A model generated the notes under the pieces. The model saw only the letters and a list, made by a program, of their open reading frames with translations. It did not search any database and was not told where the DNA came from. The position numbers and the translations under genes are program-made. From a bacterium (GTDB lineage: Bacteria > Verrucomicrobiota > Kiritimatiellia > CAIKKV01 > CAITUY01): DNA of 64,000 bases. Shown here in pieces: positions 26,362 through 33,682 of this stretch (its first letter is position 1; every line of letters starts with the position of its first letter). The stretch is taken from the NCBI GenBank assembly GCA_037128595.1, contig JBAXWB010000009.1:62001-126000 (forward strand), given 5' to 3'.

Positions 26362-26516
26362 TTACCTCCACCTGTCCGCGTTTTCTTCACGAGCCAGCCC
26401 TGGCACTTTGCACACCGAGCGTCGGAACACCAGTTACACATTTTACAATCAGGGCAAGGATGCTTTTTCGAGTTGCCTGAGGAATTTTTCCGTTTGGCGC
26501 CACTGCTGCAGCTCAT
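26358..26516 (-). CDS. 52-aa Cys-cluster protein between dsbD and zwf
   Basis: A small ORF with a basic Ser/Lys-rich N-terminus, then CPDCKMCNWCSDARCAKC (residues 21-38), a Cx2Cx2Cx2Cx4Cx2C array likely to bind zinc or an iron-sulfur centre, and a basic tail. The start ATG overlaps the dsbD stop (ATGA), and the stop overlaps the zwf start (ATGA), which argues for translation. If dsbD is read with a +1 shift near 26530, it would end at 26449 inside this ORF; the Cys array would still be outside most of that overlap. I believe similar tiny Cys-rich ORFs exist in other anaerobes, but no function is known to me. Confidence 0.65.
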   Translation of the reverse strand: MSCSSGAKRKNSSGNSKKHPCPDCKMCNWCSDARCAKCQGWLVKKTRTGGGK

Positions 26517-28159
26517 GGTAAGGAGCTCCCTGCCTTGAGCACCACATACGTAGGCAATCCTTTTACCTCAAACGCCTCCGTTACCGCACGTGTCCCCTTG
26601 TCGGTCAGGTCTTCTGCCTGGAATTTCACCACAACATATCCGGACAACCTTTGTTTCACTTCCTGCGCACGAAAGGTTGTCAACTCCATCGCTTCGCAAT
26701 TTTTGCACCAGGTAGCCCAGAAATCGATGAATATCGGTTTTCCCGTTTTCGCAGAGTCGGACACAACGGCATTCCATGCCGTCAGATCTGAACCCGTGAT
26801 CTGATAGACACCTGATTCAACCTGCCTGACCTCCTTCTTGCCCCACCACCCCTGATACGCGAGGGAGAAGTAATACAACGCGAACAGAAGGATCAGTATG
26901 CCAAAACCCGTTTTCACCCACATCATCCAAGCGCCCGGCTTGGGCAGGAATGACAGCCCGGATCCGGCAAAAGGCCAGGGTAAAGCCATTCCTGCCCCCA
27001 GGATAAAGGGCAGCATCAGGCCTATATGGGCACCCTGCGCGTAGAGATTACTCGACAACAACAACACCGCAATTACCACCGGCGCCACACAGGCACCCGC
27101 CAGCAAAGCGGAAATTCCTCCCATGAACATGGCGGTCACCACTTTCCCCTGGGTCCCGTCACCTCCGCCACCCACCCGCTGGAAGCGCGTCATATCGATA
27201 GAGAACACATCGAACATCGCCAGCGCCAGTAATACAAACACCAGCCCGATCATCACATTGAACCAGGGAAGGGAGTTCAGGACCCCGAACTGCGAGCCCG
27301 TCAGAACTACCACCACCCCTAACACGCCGTATACCAGGGCAATTCCCAGTCCATAGGCCCCGCCAAGGAAAAACCCTTTCGCCTTGGTTCCATTCTGGGC
27401 CCCCACCCCGATAATCGCCAGATTGATTGGGATCATGGGGAGTACACAAGGGGTCAAATTCAGCAGAAGCCCACCGGCAAGAATGATCAGGACCGTCCAC
27501 CACACCCCGTGTAATTTAAAGAATTCCAAAGGATTGGAACTAAAAAGCAAAGAAGCCGTTTTCACCCGAGCGACCATGCTTTCGGGATTAACCACCACTT
27601 CGGCATGCCCCTCTGCCTGATTAAGAAAGGACAGGAAGGCTTTGGTATTTAAATATCCGGAAGCCCTCCCAACGGTCCTCATCCCGGCCAATCCCGAACG
27701 CCATCCCTCCGTCCCCAGTCCCGTTTCAGGAAGGAGGGAATCGGTTATCCGCTCAGAGGCGGAGGTAACGGTAAACTTGCGTGTTTTCGGAAAAAAACAT
27801 TGGTCTTCATTGCACCCCTGATACGACACGGCCAGGGTTTCAGTCTCGGGTACCGCCGTTCCAGAAATGAACCGGAGCGCAACCTTGTTCGTAAAAGAGA
27901 GCCGCACTCCCTCCGAAAAGGCGTCATGGATCGCAACCGGTTGATCCCCCCCGGCCAGCTTGAACAAAACACCGGATTCGGATTCCACACGCAACTGATC
28001 GGCATAAATGTGGTGCTTTTCCGGGATCGAAATCCGGACCGTTACCACTAAATTGGACCCACTCCCCTCCCGCAAGAGATCAACTCCGAAGGGGTCGGTG
28101 GCAACGCTCCATTGAGAAAACGCTGCCAGAAATAAGCACCATACAATCCGTTTTTTCAA
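26513..28159 (-). CDS. dsbD: Thiol:disulfide interchange protein DsbD (apparent frameshift near C-terminus)
   Basis: About 548 aa from TTG 28159, which has GAGGAG upstream and yields an ideal signal peptide (KKRIVWCLFLAAFSQWSVA); ATG 28186 is the alternative. The protein has the DsbD order: periplasmic alpha domain with YQGCNEDQCFFP, a multi-helix beta domain with LTPCVLPMIPI, and a thioredoxin-like gamma domain with FWATWCKNCEAMEL. It passes electrons from cytoplasmic thioredoxin to the periplasm. The frame stops right after GLPTYVVLKAG, about 25 residues early. The +1 frame continues as APYHELQQWRQTEKFLRQLE to 26449, a natural-looking gamma-domain end, so one extra base near the GGG at 26525-26530 is likely. 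Confidence 0.9.
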   Translation of the reverse strand: MKKRIVWCLFLAAFSQWSVATDPFGVDLLREGSGSNLVVTVRISIPEKHHIYADQLRVESESGVLFKLAGGDQPVAIHDAFSEGVRLSFTNKVALRFISGTAVPETETLAVSYQGCNEDQCFFPKTRKFTVTSASERITDSLLPETGLGTEGWRSGLAGMRTVGRASGYLNTKAFLSFLNQAEGHAEVVVNPESMVARVKTASLLFSSNPLEFFKLHGVWWTVLIILAGGLLLNLTPCVLPMIPINLAIIGVGAQNGTKAKGFFLGGAYGLGIALVYGVLGVVVVLTGSQFGVLNSLPWFNVMIGLVFVLLALAMFDVFSIDMTRFQRVGGGGDGTQGKVVTAMFMGGISALLAGACVAPVVIAVLLLSSNLYAQGAHIGLMLPFILGAGMALPWPFAGSGLSFLPKPGAWMMWVKTGFGILILLFALYYFSLAYQGWWGKKEVRQVESGVYQITGSDLTAWNAVVSDSAKTGKPIFIDFWATWCKNCEAMELTTFRAQEVKQRLSGYVVVKFQAEDLTDKGTRAVTEAFEVKGLPTYVVLKAGSSLP

Positions 28160-28172
28160 AAGAGGCTCCTCT

Positions 28173-28529
28173 TCAAGCGGCCTCATTTTTAGGCCATCTC
28201 AGAACGACCTGCATCACTTCACGCACGAAACTACACTCGCATTTTGCAGGACAGGCCGTCATGTTTTTGTCGTGCAGACAATGACCGGGACATTTCACTG
28301 AACCCGTCATACGGATATCATAGACCTCGCCCTGGTACATATTTCTGAATTGCGCGACAGGCAAGGCCAAGGTCGTCAGACAGGCCGGATCCAGGTGATT
28401 GAATAAAAAATATCCCGTCTCGAGCTCAACGAAGTTGACTTGATAGCCGATGAGCTTGATCGCGGGATCCGACAGAAAGGCTTCCCGGCTACCCCAATGA
28501 TGTCCACATCCTGTACACTTTTTAAACAT
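28173..28529 (-). CDS. Conserved Cys-rich hypothetical protein
   Basis: 118 aa from ATG 28529 (GGGGAG upstream). The N-terminus FKKCTGCGHHW is a CxxC knuckle, and the C-terminal part contains KCPGHCLHDKNMTACPAKCEC, giving eight or more cysteines in short spacing. The centre (LIGYQVNFVELETGYFLFNH) is more hydrophobic but has no membrane helix. It likely binds a metal. I recognise the general type from anaerobes but know no function. It lies between ferritin and dsbD in the redox operon. Confidence 0.75.
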   Translation of the reverse strand: MFKKCTGCGHHWGSREAFLSDPAIKLIGYQVNFVELETGYFLFNHLDPACLTTLALPVAQFRNMYQGEVYDIRMTGSVKCPGHCLHDKNMTACPAKCECSFVREVMQVVLRWPKNEAA

Positions 28530-28551
28530 CATCTCCCCTTCAATAAATACA

Positions 28552-28587
28552 ATTGAAGCGGCCGCCTTGCTCAGCGGCAGCTTCAAT
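28552..28587 (-). promoter_or_regulatory. Intercistronic hairpin downstream of ferritin
   Basis: ATTGAAGC (28552-28559) and GCTTCAAT (28580-28587) form an 8-bp stem, extended inward by CCGC/GCGG after a two-base mismatch, with a loop of about 8 bases. On the minus strand a weak T-rich tract follows. It sits in the 89-base gap between ftn and the Cys-rich gene and may attenuate or process the transcript. Confidence 0.45.
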
Positions 28588-28618
28588 CTCCGTTTCAGGG
28601 TATACTCAGCAGTCGCAC

Positions 28619-29119
28619 TCAGCCCGGCTTTACCCCACGCTTTCCGAGCTGCTTGTCCACCATGTATAAGGTCCCGGTGGAAGTCCCGGCCATCTTGATC
28701 ATGGCAATAATATCCGTGTCGTTAGCCTCTTCCTCGATCTGTTCAGTGATATACCACTGCAACATGGCCTGAGTGGCATAATCCTTCTCGGCGACAGCAA
28801 GATCCATCAACGTATTCAAGGACTTGGTTACTATTTTTTCATGCGCGAGCGTGTCGACAAACAGGTCCAACATCGTCTTATACCCGACCGCGGGCTTTTC
28901 GATCGCACCGAACTCAATAACCTCCCCCTGACTCAGGAGATAGTTGTAAAATTTCAAGGCATGCTCCAACTCTTCCTGGAACTGCACCCGGAACCATGCA
29001 CCTGCCCCCTTGTAGCCAAGCGTGATCGCATTAGCTGACATGGCAAGATACAGGTACGAGGAGAAAATCTCCTTGTTAATCTGCTCATTAATCGCCTTCG
29101 TCATTTTTTTCGAGATCAT
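28619..29119 (-). CDS. ftnA: Ferritin (non-heme, FtnA type)
   Basis: 166 aa from ATG 29119 (GGAAGG upstream). The four-helix ferroxidase pattern is clear: NEQINKEIFSSYLYLAM (first Glu and Tyr), FQEELEHALKFYNYL (Glu-x-x-His), HEKIVTKSLNTL and WYITEQIEEEAN. It stores iron and limits Fenton chemistry. It begins two bases after the desulfoferrodoxin stop, so the two are tightly coupled. Confidence 0.94.
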   Translation of the reverse strand: MISKKMTKAINEQINKEIFSSYLYLAMSANAITLGYKGAGAWFRVQFQEELEHALKFYNYLLSQGEVIEFGAIEKPAVGYKTMLDLFVDTLAHEKIVTKSLNTLMDLAVAEKDYATQAMLQWYITEQIEEEANDTDIIAMIKMAGTSTGTLYMVDKQLGKRGVKPG

Positions 29120-29121
29120 GT

Positions 29122-29499
29122 TTACGCCTTCCACAAACCGTGAAGATTACAGAACTCCCGAGCAACCACCTGTTTCGCCGTCACCCCCTCAAAAAAGGCG
29201 ACCGGCGGAGCGCCGGGCTTAAGATACTGGCGCAACACGGTATCGCCCACGAGCAGTTCAATCCACTCAATGTAATGCTTTTCCTCCATGGGATGCGCGA
29301 CACTCCCGATCGTCACCTTGACCCCATTGGCCATTTGCTCGATCACGGGAATATGCTTTTCCTTAGAGGCATCCACCGTGTTTTCGGACATCCCTTTCAT
29401 GGCCTGACCACAACACACCAACTGTCCAGCGGATGCGTGAACCATCTCAACCATATTCCCGCACAACTCACATTTATAAACTTCTGAACGCTTCGTCAT
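29122..29499 (-). CDS. dfx: Desulfoferrodoxin (superoxide reductase, two-iron form)
   Basis: 125 aa. The N-terminal desulforedoxin-like domain has YKCELCGNMVEM and LVCCGQAM, four Cys ligands for Centre I. The C-terminal SOR domain has EKHIPVIE, VAHPMEEKHYIEWIEL and REFCNLHGLWKA, giving the four His and one Cys of the catalytic iron. It reduces superoxide to peroxide without making oxygen, typical of anaerobes. The rubredoxin encoded next door is its usual electron donor. Confidence 0.96.
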   Translation of the reverse strand: MTKRSEVYKCELCGNMVEMVHASAGQLVCCGQAMKGMSENTVDASKEKHIPVIEQMANGVKVTIGSVAHPMEEKHYIEWIELLVGDTVLRQYLKPGAPPVAFFEGVTAKQVVAREFCNLHGLWKA

Positions 29500-29526
29500 T
29501 AAAATCTCCTTTGAATAGATAACTGA

Positions 29527-29685
29527 TCAACCTTGAGGCGAAAACTCATCCTTGCCTACACCACAATCGGGACAAAGCCAATCGGCCGGAATATCTGCGA
29601 AACTTGTTCCCGGCGCAACCCCATGATCGGGATCCCCTTTAGCCGGATCATATACATAGCCACAAACATTACATATATATGTCAT
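29527..29685 (-). CDS. Rubredoxin
   Basis: 52 aa. The two Cys knuckles [12 protein letters not shown] and [13 protein letters not shown] bind one iron. The spacer [20 protein letters not shown] is the standard rubredoxin core. AAGGAG lies upstream of ATG at 29685. The gene lies between the thioredoxin-fold gene and desulfoferrodoxin and likely donates electrons to the latter. Confidence 0.96.
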   Translation of the reverse strand: MTYICNVCGYVYDPAKGDPDHGVAPGTSFADIPADWLCPDCGVGKDEFSPQG

Positions 29686-29704
29686 TCCAACTCCTTTATT
29701 ATTT

Positions 29705-30199
29705 TCACTTATTCTTCAGCAATTTGCGCAAGTGCGTGACATAATTATCTCCTCCACCCGGAAGGTAACTTGTCCGGCCTAATAACGCTCCCCCGGCATC
29801 CAGCAACAGAATAGTAGGAAATCCCTCAATGCCGAATTTTTCCGCCAATTCGTTGTTCTGCTTTTTAATTTCATCCGATTGCGGCTTATTCCTAGGATAA
29901 TCCACCAGCAACAATACCAGATTTTCTGAAGCATACTTCCGGAATACCTCTGTAGAGAACACCTCTTTATCAAGCTTGATGCACCAACCACACCAATCCG
30001 AACCGGAAAAGTCAGCCAAAATAGGAACCTTACGTTTGGCCGCCTCGGCCTTCGCCTCGGCAAGAGAGGTCAGCCAGACGGGATTTCCCGCCACCACAGC
30101 TTTTTTGGATGGCGTCTCCTCATTCTTGGCCGCCTCCGCCAAACACAGCGTTGCCGCTGAAACACAAAGAACTAGTGATAAGATAAATTTGAATTTCAT
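29705..30199 (-). CDS. Exported thioredoxin-fold protein
   Basis: 164 aa. Signal peptide [21 protein letters not shown], then a thioredoxin-like domain with active site [14 protein letters not shown] (CxxC), the conserved cis-Pro block [11 protein letters not shown] and a GRTSYLPGG turn. This is the Thioredoxin_7/DUF255-like periplasmic type often seen in PVC bacteria and Bacteroidetes. Periplasmic location makes it a possible client of DsbD encoded downstream. It follows the 67-aa gene after 30 bases. Confidence 0.88.
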   Translation of the reverse strand: MKFKFILSLVLCVSAATLCLAEAAKNEETPSKKAVVAGNPVWLTSLAEAKAEAAKRKVPILADFSGSDWCGWCIKLDKEVFSTEVFRKYASENLVLLLVDYPRNKPQSDEIKKQNNELAEKFGIEGFPTILLLDAGGALLGRTSYLPGGGDNYVTHLRKLLKNK

Positions 30200-30229
30200 T
30201 AGTTACCTCTTTTGCCCGCTAAACCCTAC

Positions 30230-30433
30230 CTACATTGACTTATTATGTTTGACCTCATGCGCCCTGAACTCACGCTCCGCTGAGCCCCGTATCCGGTAGC
30301 CACAATCCTTGGCTAAACCGTACAGCGACATACAATTATCATCGGTACACTCGGCCTGCCCTTTATCCGCAACCGCGATCAAGCGAGCCGAAGCTTCAAT
30401 TAGCAACCTGATGTTGTCATTGTAATCATCCAT
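30230..30433 (-). CDS. Conserved 67-aa protein, first gene of the redox operon
   Basis: Small acidic-to-basic soluble protein with two central Cys (AECTDDNC), then LYGLAKDCGYRIRGSAEREFRAHE. The C-terminal helix with YRIR..AEREF looks like a conserved family pattern, but I know no function. A GGAG site precedes ATG 30433. It is the first gene after the -24/-12 promoter at 30468-30486, with a predicted 5' leader of about 25 bases. Confidence 0.7.
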   Translation of the reverse strand: MDDYNDNIRLLIEASARLIAVADKGQAECTDDNCMSLYGLAKDCGYRIRGSAEREFRAHEVKHNKSM

Positions 30434-30467
30434 GCATGCTTCTCCAATAAAAATATGTTTGTTACTG

Positions 30468-30486
30468 ATGCAAGATACATGCCGAA
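30468..30486 (-). promoter_or_regulatory. Sigma-54 (-24/-12) promoter of the redox operon
   Basis: The minus strand reads TTCGGCATGTATCTTGCA. GG (-24) and GC (-12) are separated by exactly 10 bases, with the TT before GC as in the consensus TGGCAC-N5-TTGC. Two mismatches (C for T before GG, T for C after CA). Transcription would start near 30458, ahead of the gene at 30433. The gene just upstream encodes a sigma-54 activator. Confidence 0.75.
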
Positions 30487-30497
30487 AATATTTAATT

Positions 30498-30513
30498 CGT
30501 GAATATTGTCACA
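30498..30513 (-). promoter_or_regulatory. TGTGA-N6-TCACG dyad upstream of the sigma-54 promoter
   Basis: The minus strand carries TGTGACAATATTCACG, a nearly perfect match to the Crp/Fnr-family dyad TGTGA-N6-TCACA. It is centred about 22-23 bases upstream of the -24 element. A Crp/Fnr gene lies at 34700-35335, but its recognition helix (PETLSR) looks more Fnr/Dnr-like than Crp-like, so the match of factor and site is open. Confidence 0.4.
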
Positions 30514-30571
30514 AGACATTCCCCATGAATGCTTTATGTCGCATATTCAGAAAAATTACAGCTCAAGAATA

Positions 30572-30600
30572 TGTCTCAGAGGGTGCTGCAAATTGTCTCA
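30572..30600 (-). promoter_or_regulatory. Paired TGAGACA repeats, candidate activator binding sites
   Basis: Minus-strand TGAGACA occurs at 30594-30600 and 30572-30578, 22 bases apart (two helical turns). They lie about 90-120 bases upstream of the -24/-12 promoter, a normal distance for enhancer sites of sigma-54 activators. The first copy overlaps the stop codon of the activator gene. Confidence 0.4.
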
Positions 30601-32364
30601 TGACGCATTCGGTCCGGTCTTGTCCATAAACCGGTACAGTGTAGCCCGCGATACGCCCAGCGCTTTCGCCGCCTCCACTTTGTTTCCGCCAGCCCGCTCA
30701 ATGGCGTCATTCACAATCTGCTGGGTCAGGCGCTGCTTCCCTTTAGGGGGGACGACAGGCGAAACAGACCCAACTGAAGGCATTGGCATCGTTTTGAGCG
30801 CAATGGGCGGTAAATGTTGCAGAAGAATCGGTCCCGTTTTACATTTGATGAGCGCAAATTGTATCCAATTTTGGAGTTCACGCACATTTCCCGGCCAGTT
30901 ATAGCTCATCATGAAATCCAGGGCATCCGCAGAAATCGTCATTTCCCGTGAACCCGCCAGCAGTTTAAGGAAATGACTGGCCAGCAGGGGAATATCGGTG
31001 AGCCGTTCCCGCAGGGGGGGCAACACTAGCGGGACCACGCTCAGCCGATAGAATAAATCTTCACGGAACCGCCCGGCCGCCATTTCCTTTATCAGATCCC
31101 GATGCGTGGCACTAACGACGCGGACATTCACTTTGATGGTCTTTTCGCTTCCGACCTGTTCAAAGCGGCCCTCTTGAAGCACCCGCAACAGTTTAACCTG
31201 CATCGCGGGCGAAATATCGCCGATTTCATCGAGGAATATGGTTCCCCCATCCGCCAGTTCAAAGCGCCCCTTCTTATCCCGAATGGCGCCCGTAAACGCC
31301 CCTTTGACATGCCCGAAGAGTTCGCTTTCAAGCAACCCCTCCGGCAGAGCGCCACAATTCACCGGCACAAACAGTTTGTTCACACGGGGCCCTTCATTGT
31401 GTAACGCGGCCGCAACAAGCTCCTTGCCGGTCCCGCTTTCCCCCTGAACAAGAACCGGGGCCCCGGATTCCGCCAACTCGGGAATAATATCATACAGGGC
31501 CAGCATCTTGGGATCGCGTCCCACAATTCCACTGAAATGTTCATTTTCACCAAGACGCTGTGCCAACTGAACGTCAGTGGTTAAATCCCGGAAACAGCCA
31601 AGCACCCCCATGGGGATTCCCCGGTCATTATTGATCGCCACGAGATTCATGTGTATTCGCCGTCGATCCCCGCTCCGGGTGACAATCTCCAGATCTTTGC
31701 TACATGCAGATTCAGGCAGATGATCCCCATGACAGAACGAACATTTCGCCCCACATAACCCGCCGGGCAACACTTCATGACAATCACGGTTCAGCAACTC
31801 TTCCCGCTTGTATCCGGTAATCCGTTCTGCCGCCGCATTGAAGTAAAAGATCCGTCGATTCAAGTCATGCGCAATGACTCCTTCTGAAAGATGGTCCAAA
31901 ACCAGGTCATGCTCATGTTTTGACGCCAGAAAGGCGGACAGCCCCCCCTGTGAATAAAGATCATCCACCAGGCGCCTGATCACATCACGCGCCTCACGAA
32001 AGGCCTGAAGGCGCCATTCCGTATCACCCGTGAGCGCGGAAGGCTCCGTGATATTCCAGTGCAGTTTCTGTGGATTACCAGGCAACATCCGGCACGCGTC
32101 GGCCGCCTCCCCTGACAGGGCGACCATCAGATCCGGCGCACAACTCCCCAGATCGGCCACACGCTTGCCACCCCGCGATTCTTCAAAAAGATGCACTTCG
32201 GATAATACCCGCCATACCAATGGGTCCACTGCGCCGGAAAGCACCCCGGCATAGATGGCAGAAACATTCTTCCGCCCGGTCGCATTGGCAAAGGCCGCGG
32301 CCATGGCGCTGCAACTGGCATCATGCCCGCCCACGAATAAAAGTTGATCAACCTGCTCAGCCAT
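30598..32364 (-). CDS. Sigma-54 activator with degenerate ArsC/LMW-phosphatase-like sensor domain and PAS
   Basis: 588 aa. Residues 1-130 align by pattern with thioredoxin-coupled arsenate reductase/LMW phosphatase. LLFVGGHDASCSAMAAAF matches the P-loop FVCxHNACRSxMA, but the nucleophilic Cys is Gly12 and the Arg is Cys18. The redox-Cys segment reads VALSGEAADAC, keeping only the second Cys. Residues about 150-275 form a PAS domain (FNAAAERITGYKREELLN) with an inserted GGLCGAKCSFCHGD Cys cluster. Then AAA+ (GESGTGKELVAAALH, GHVKGAFTGA, FLDEIGDISP) and a Fis-type HTH (GGNKVEAAKALGVSRATLYRFM). It is a non-enzymatic sensor by inference, controlling the adjacent operon with a sigma-54 promoter. 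It follows the CoaB-HD gene after 25 bases. Confidence 0.88.
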   Translation of the reverse strand: MAEQVDQLLFVGGHDASCSAMAAAFANATGRKNVSAIYAGVLSGAVDPLVWRVLSEVHLFEESRGGKRVADLGSCAPDLMVALSGEAADACRMLPGNPQKLHWNITEPSALTGDTEWRLQAFREARDVIRRLVDDLYSQGGLSAFLASKHEHDLVLDHLSEGVIAHDLNRRIFYFNAAAERITGYKREELLNRDCHEVLPGGLCGAKCSFCHGDHLPESACSKDLEIVTRSGDRRRIHMNLVAINNDRGIPMGVLGCFRDLTTDVQLAQRLGENEHFSGIVGRDPKMLALYDIIPELAESGAPVLVQGESGTGKELVAAALHNEGPRVNKLFVPVNCGALPEGLLESELFGHVKGAFTGAIRDKKGRFELADGGTIFLDEIGDISPAMQVKLLRVLQEGRFEQVGSEKTIKVNVRVVSATHRDLIKEMAAGRFREDLFYRLSVVPLVLPPLRERLTDIPLLASHFLKLLAGSREMTISADALDFMMSYNWPGNVRELQNWIQFALIKCKTGPILLQHLPPIALKTMPMPSVGSVSPVVPPKGKQRLTQQIVNDAIERAGGNKVEAAKALGVSRATLYRFMDKTGPNAS

Positions 32365-32389
32365 ACGTTATGCTTTCTGCCATTGAACC

Positions 32390-33661
32390 TTACGCTTCAA
32401 GATATCCGCGCTCAACCGCATCCTGAATGAGTGTTTCTGCAAATTTCCACAATGGGCGGGACCCTTCAGCCACATGCTGATTGCGGTCATGCACTTTGCC
32501 GCTCGTCACTCCGTGATTCCGCCACACCACCCCGTTGGTGAAGTAGTTATGCATCAGGGGCTGGATCCGGTCAAGCGCGGCGGCAAATTGAGCCTCCGGC
32601 GTCACCCGTGCCTCGAATTCCTCCCATAACGCCCTGAACTCCACCTGTTGATCCGCGGGAAGCAGCCCGAAAATCCGGCCGGCGGCCACCGTTTCCCTCA
32701 CCCGCTTATCCCGATTGCCTTTGTCGTCGTAGCAATAGGTATCACCGGCATCAATTTCGACAATATCATGAACCAGCACCATTTTAATGACCCGCGCCAA
32801 ATCCAAGGTGGGCCCGTTCCCATGCTCCTTCAACAGCATCGCCATGACGGCCAGATGCCAGGAATGCTCGGCGTCATTTTCATAGCGGGAGCCATCCATC
32901 AGCAATGTGCGCCGGGAGATCTTCTTGAGCTTGTCAATTTCCCGGATGAAATCTAATTGCTGAGCCAAGCGGTCGCTAACCACGCCCCGCCATCCGGGGT
33001 GCGAGTCCCCCTGTCGTCCCTTGCCGGACACGCCCGCTTTCGATTCCACCCATTCGATAATGCGCTCACCCACCTCGCGTTTAGACATCACCGGCAAGGC
33101 CAGGGGCTCGGCTTGTCGCGTGATAAATATCACCCGGTTGGTATCGACATCAAAGCCCGCATCAGGCTGGGTCACATCATTGGCCACCACCATATCGAGC
33201 CCCTTGGCCTCCAATTTTCGCCGCGCCTCCACCTCAACGTCAGTCGTTTCCGCAGCAAACCCCACCACCACCCGCGCTCCTTTTTGCGGCTTGAGGGTCA
33301 GCAGGATATCCGCCGTTGCTTCCAGGACCAGTTCCGATCCGCTATCGCGCTTTTTCAGCTTTTGGCGGCTGATCGCCGCCGGGCGCCAATCCGACACGGC
33401 CGCCGCCATCACCAGGGCATCCGCGGCCCACCAGTGGGTTTCCACAGCCGCAAGCATTTCTGCCGCGGAAACCACCGGAACCAACTTGGCCTTTACAGGC
33501 GCCGGAATGGCTACTGGCCCGGAGATCAGGATGACGTCATGTCCCCGCTCAAGGGCCGCCTCGGCAATGGCATAGCCCATTTTACCCGAAGAGCGATTAC
33601 TGATAAACCGCACGGGGTCCATGAACTCGCGGGTCGGCCCGGCTGTGACTAGTATTCTCAT
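32390..33661 (-). CDS. Fusion of phosphopantothenate-cysteine ligase (CoaB) and HD phosphohydrolase
   Basis: 423 aa. Residues 1-205 are the CoaB/DFP domain: [61 protein letters not shown]. It would join cysteine to 4'-phosphopantothenate. Residues about 230-420 are an HD domain of YfbR/HDDC2 type: [34 protein letters not shown] and a late [12 protein letters not shown] block, predicted to dephosphorylate nucleotides. The CoaC decarboxylase that normally precedes CoaB is absent. The fusion is unusual as far as I know; it is not a frame artefact, since one frame spans both domains. The ThyA-like gene lies 21 bases upstream. Confidence 0.88.
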   Translation of the reverse strand: MRILVTAGPTREFMDPVRFISNRSSGKMGYAIAEAALERGHDVILISGPVAIPAPVKAKLVPVVSAAEMLAAVETHWWAADALVMAAAVSDWRPAAISRQKLKKRDSGSELVLEATADILLTLKPQKGARVVVGFAAETTDVEVEARRKLEAKGLDMVVANDVTQPDAGFDVDTNRVIFITRQAEPLALPVMSKREVGERIIEWVESKAGVSGKGRQGDSHPGWRGVVSDRLAQQLDFIREIDKLKKISRRTLLMDGSRYENDAEHSWHLAVMAMLLKEHGNGPTLDLARVIKMVLVHDIVEIDAGDTYCYDDKGNRDKRVRETVAAGRIFGLLPADQQVEFRALWEEFEARVTPEAQFAAALDRIQPLMHNYFTNGVVWRNHGVTSGKVHDRNQHVAEGSRPLWKFAETLIQDAVERGYLEA

Positions 33662-33682
33662 AGGGTGGAGGCGGATCGTCCG

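Noticed and set aside
32957-33652. 231-aa His/Arg-rich plus-strand frame
   Set aside because: Antisense to the CoaB domain, which is clearly coding.
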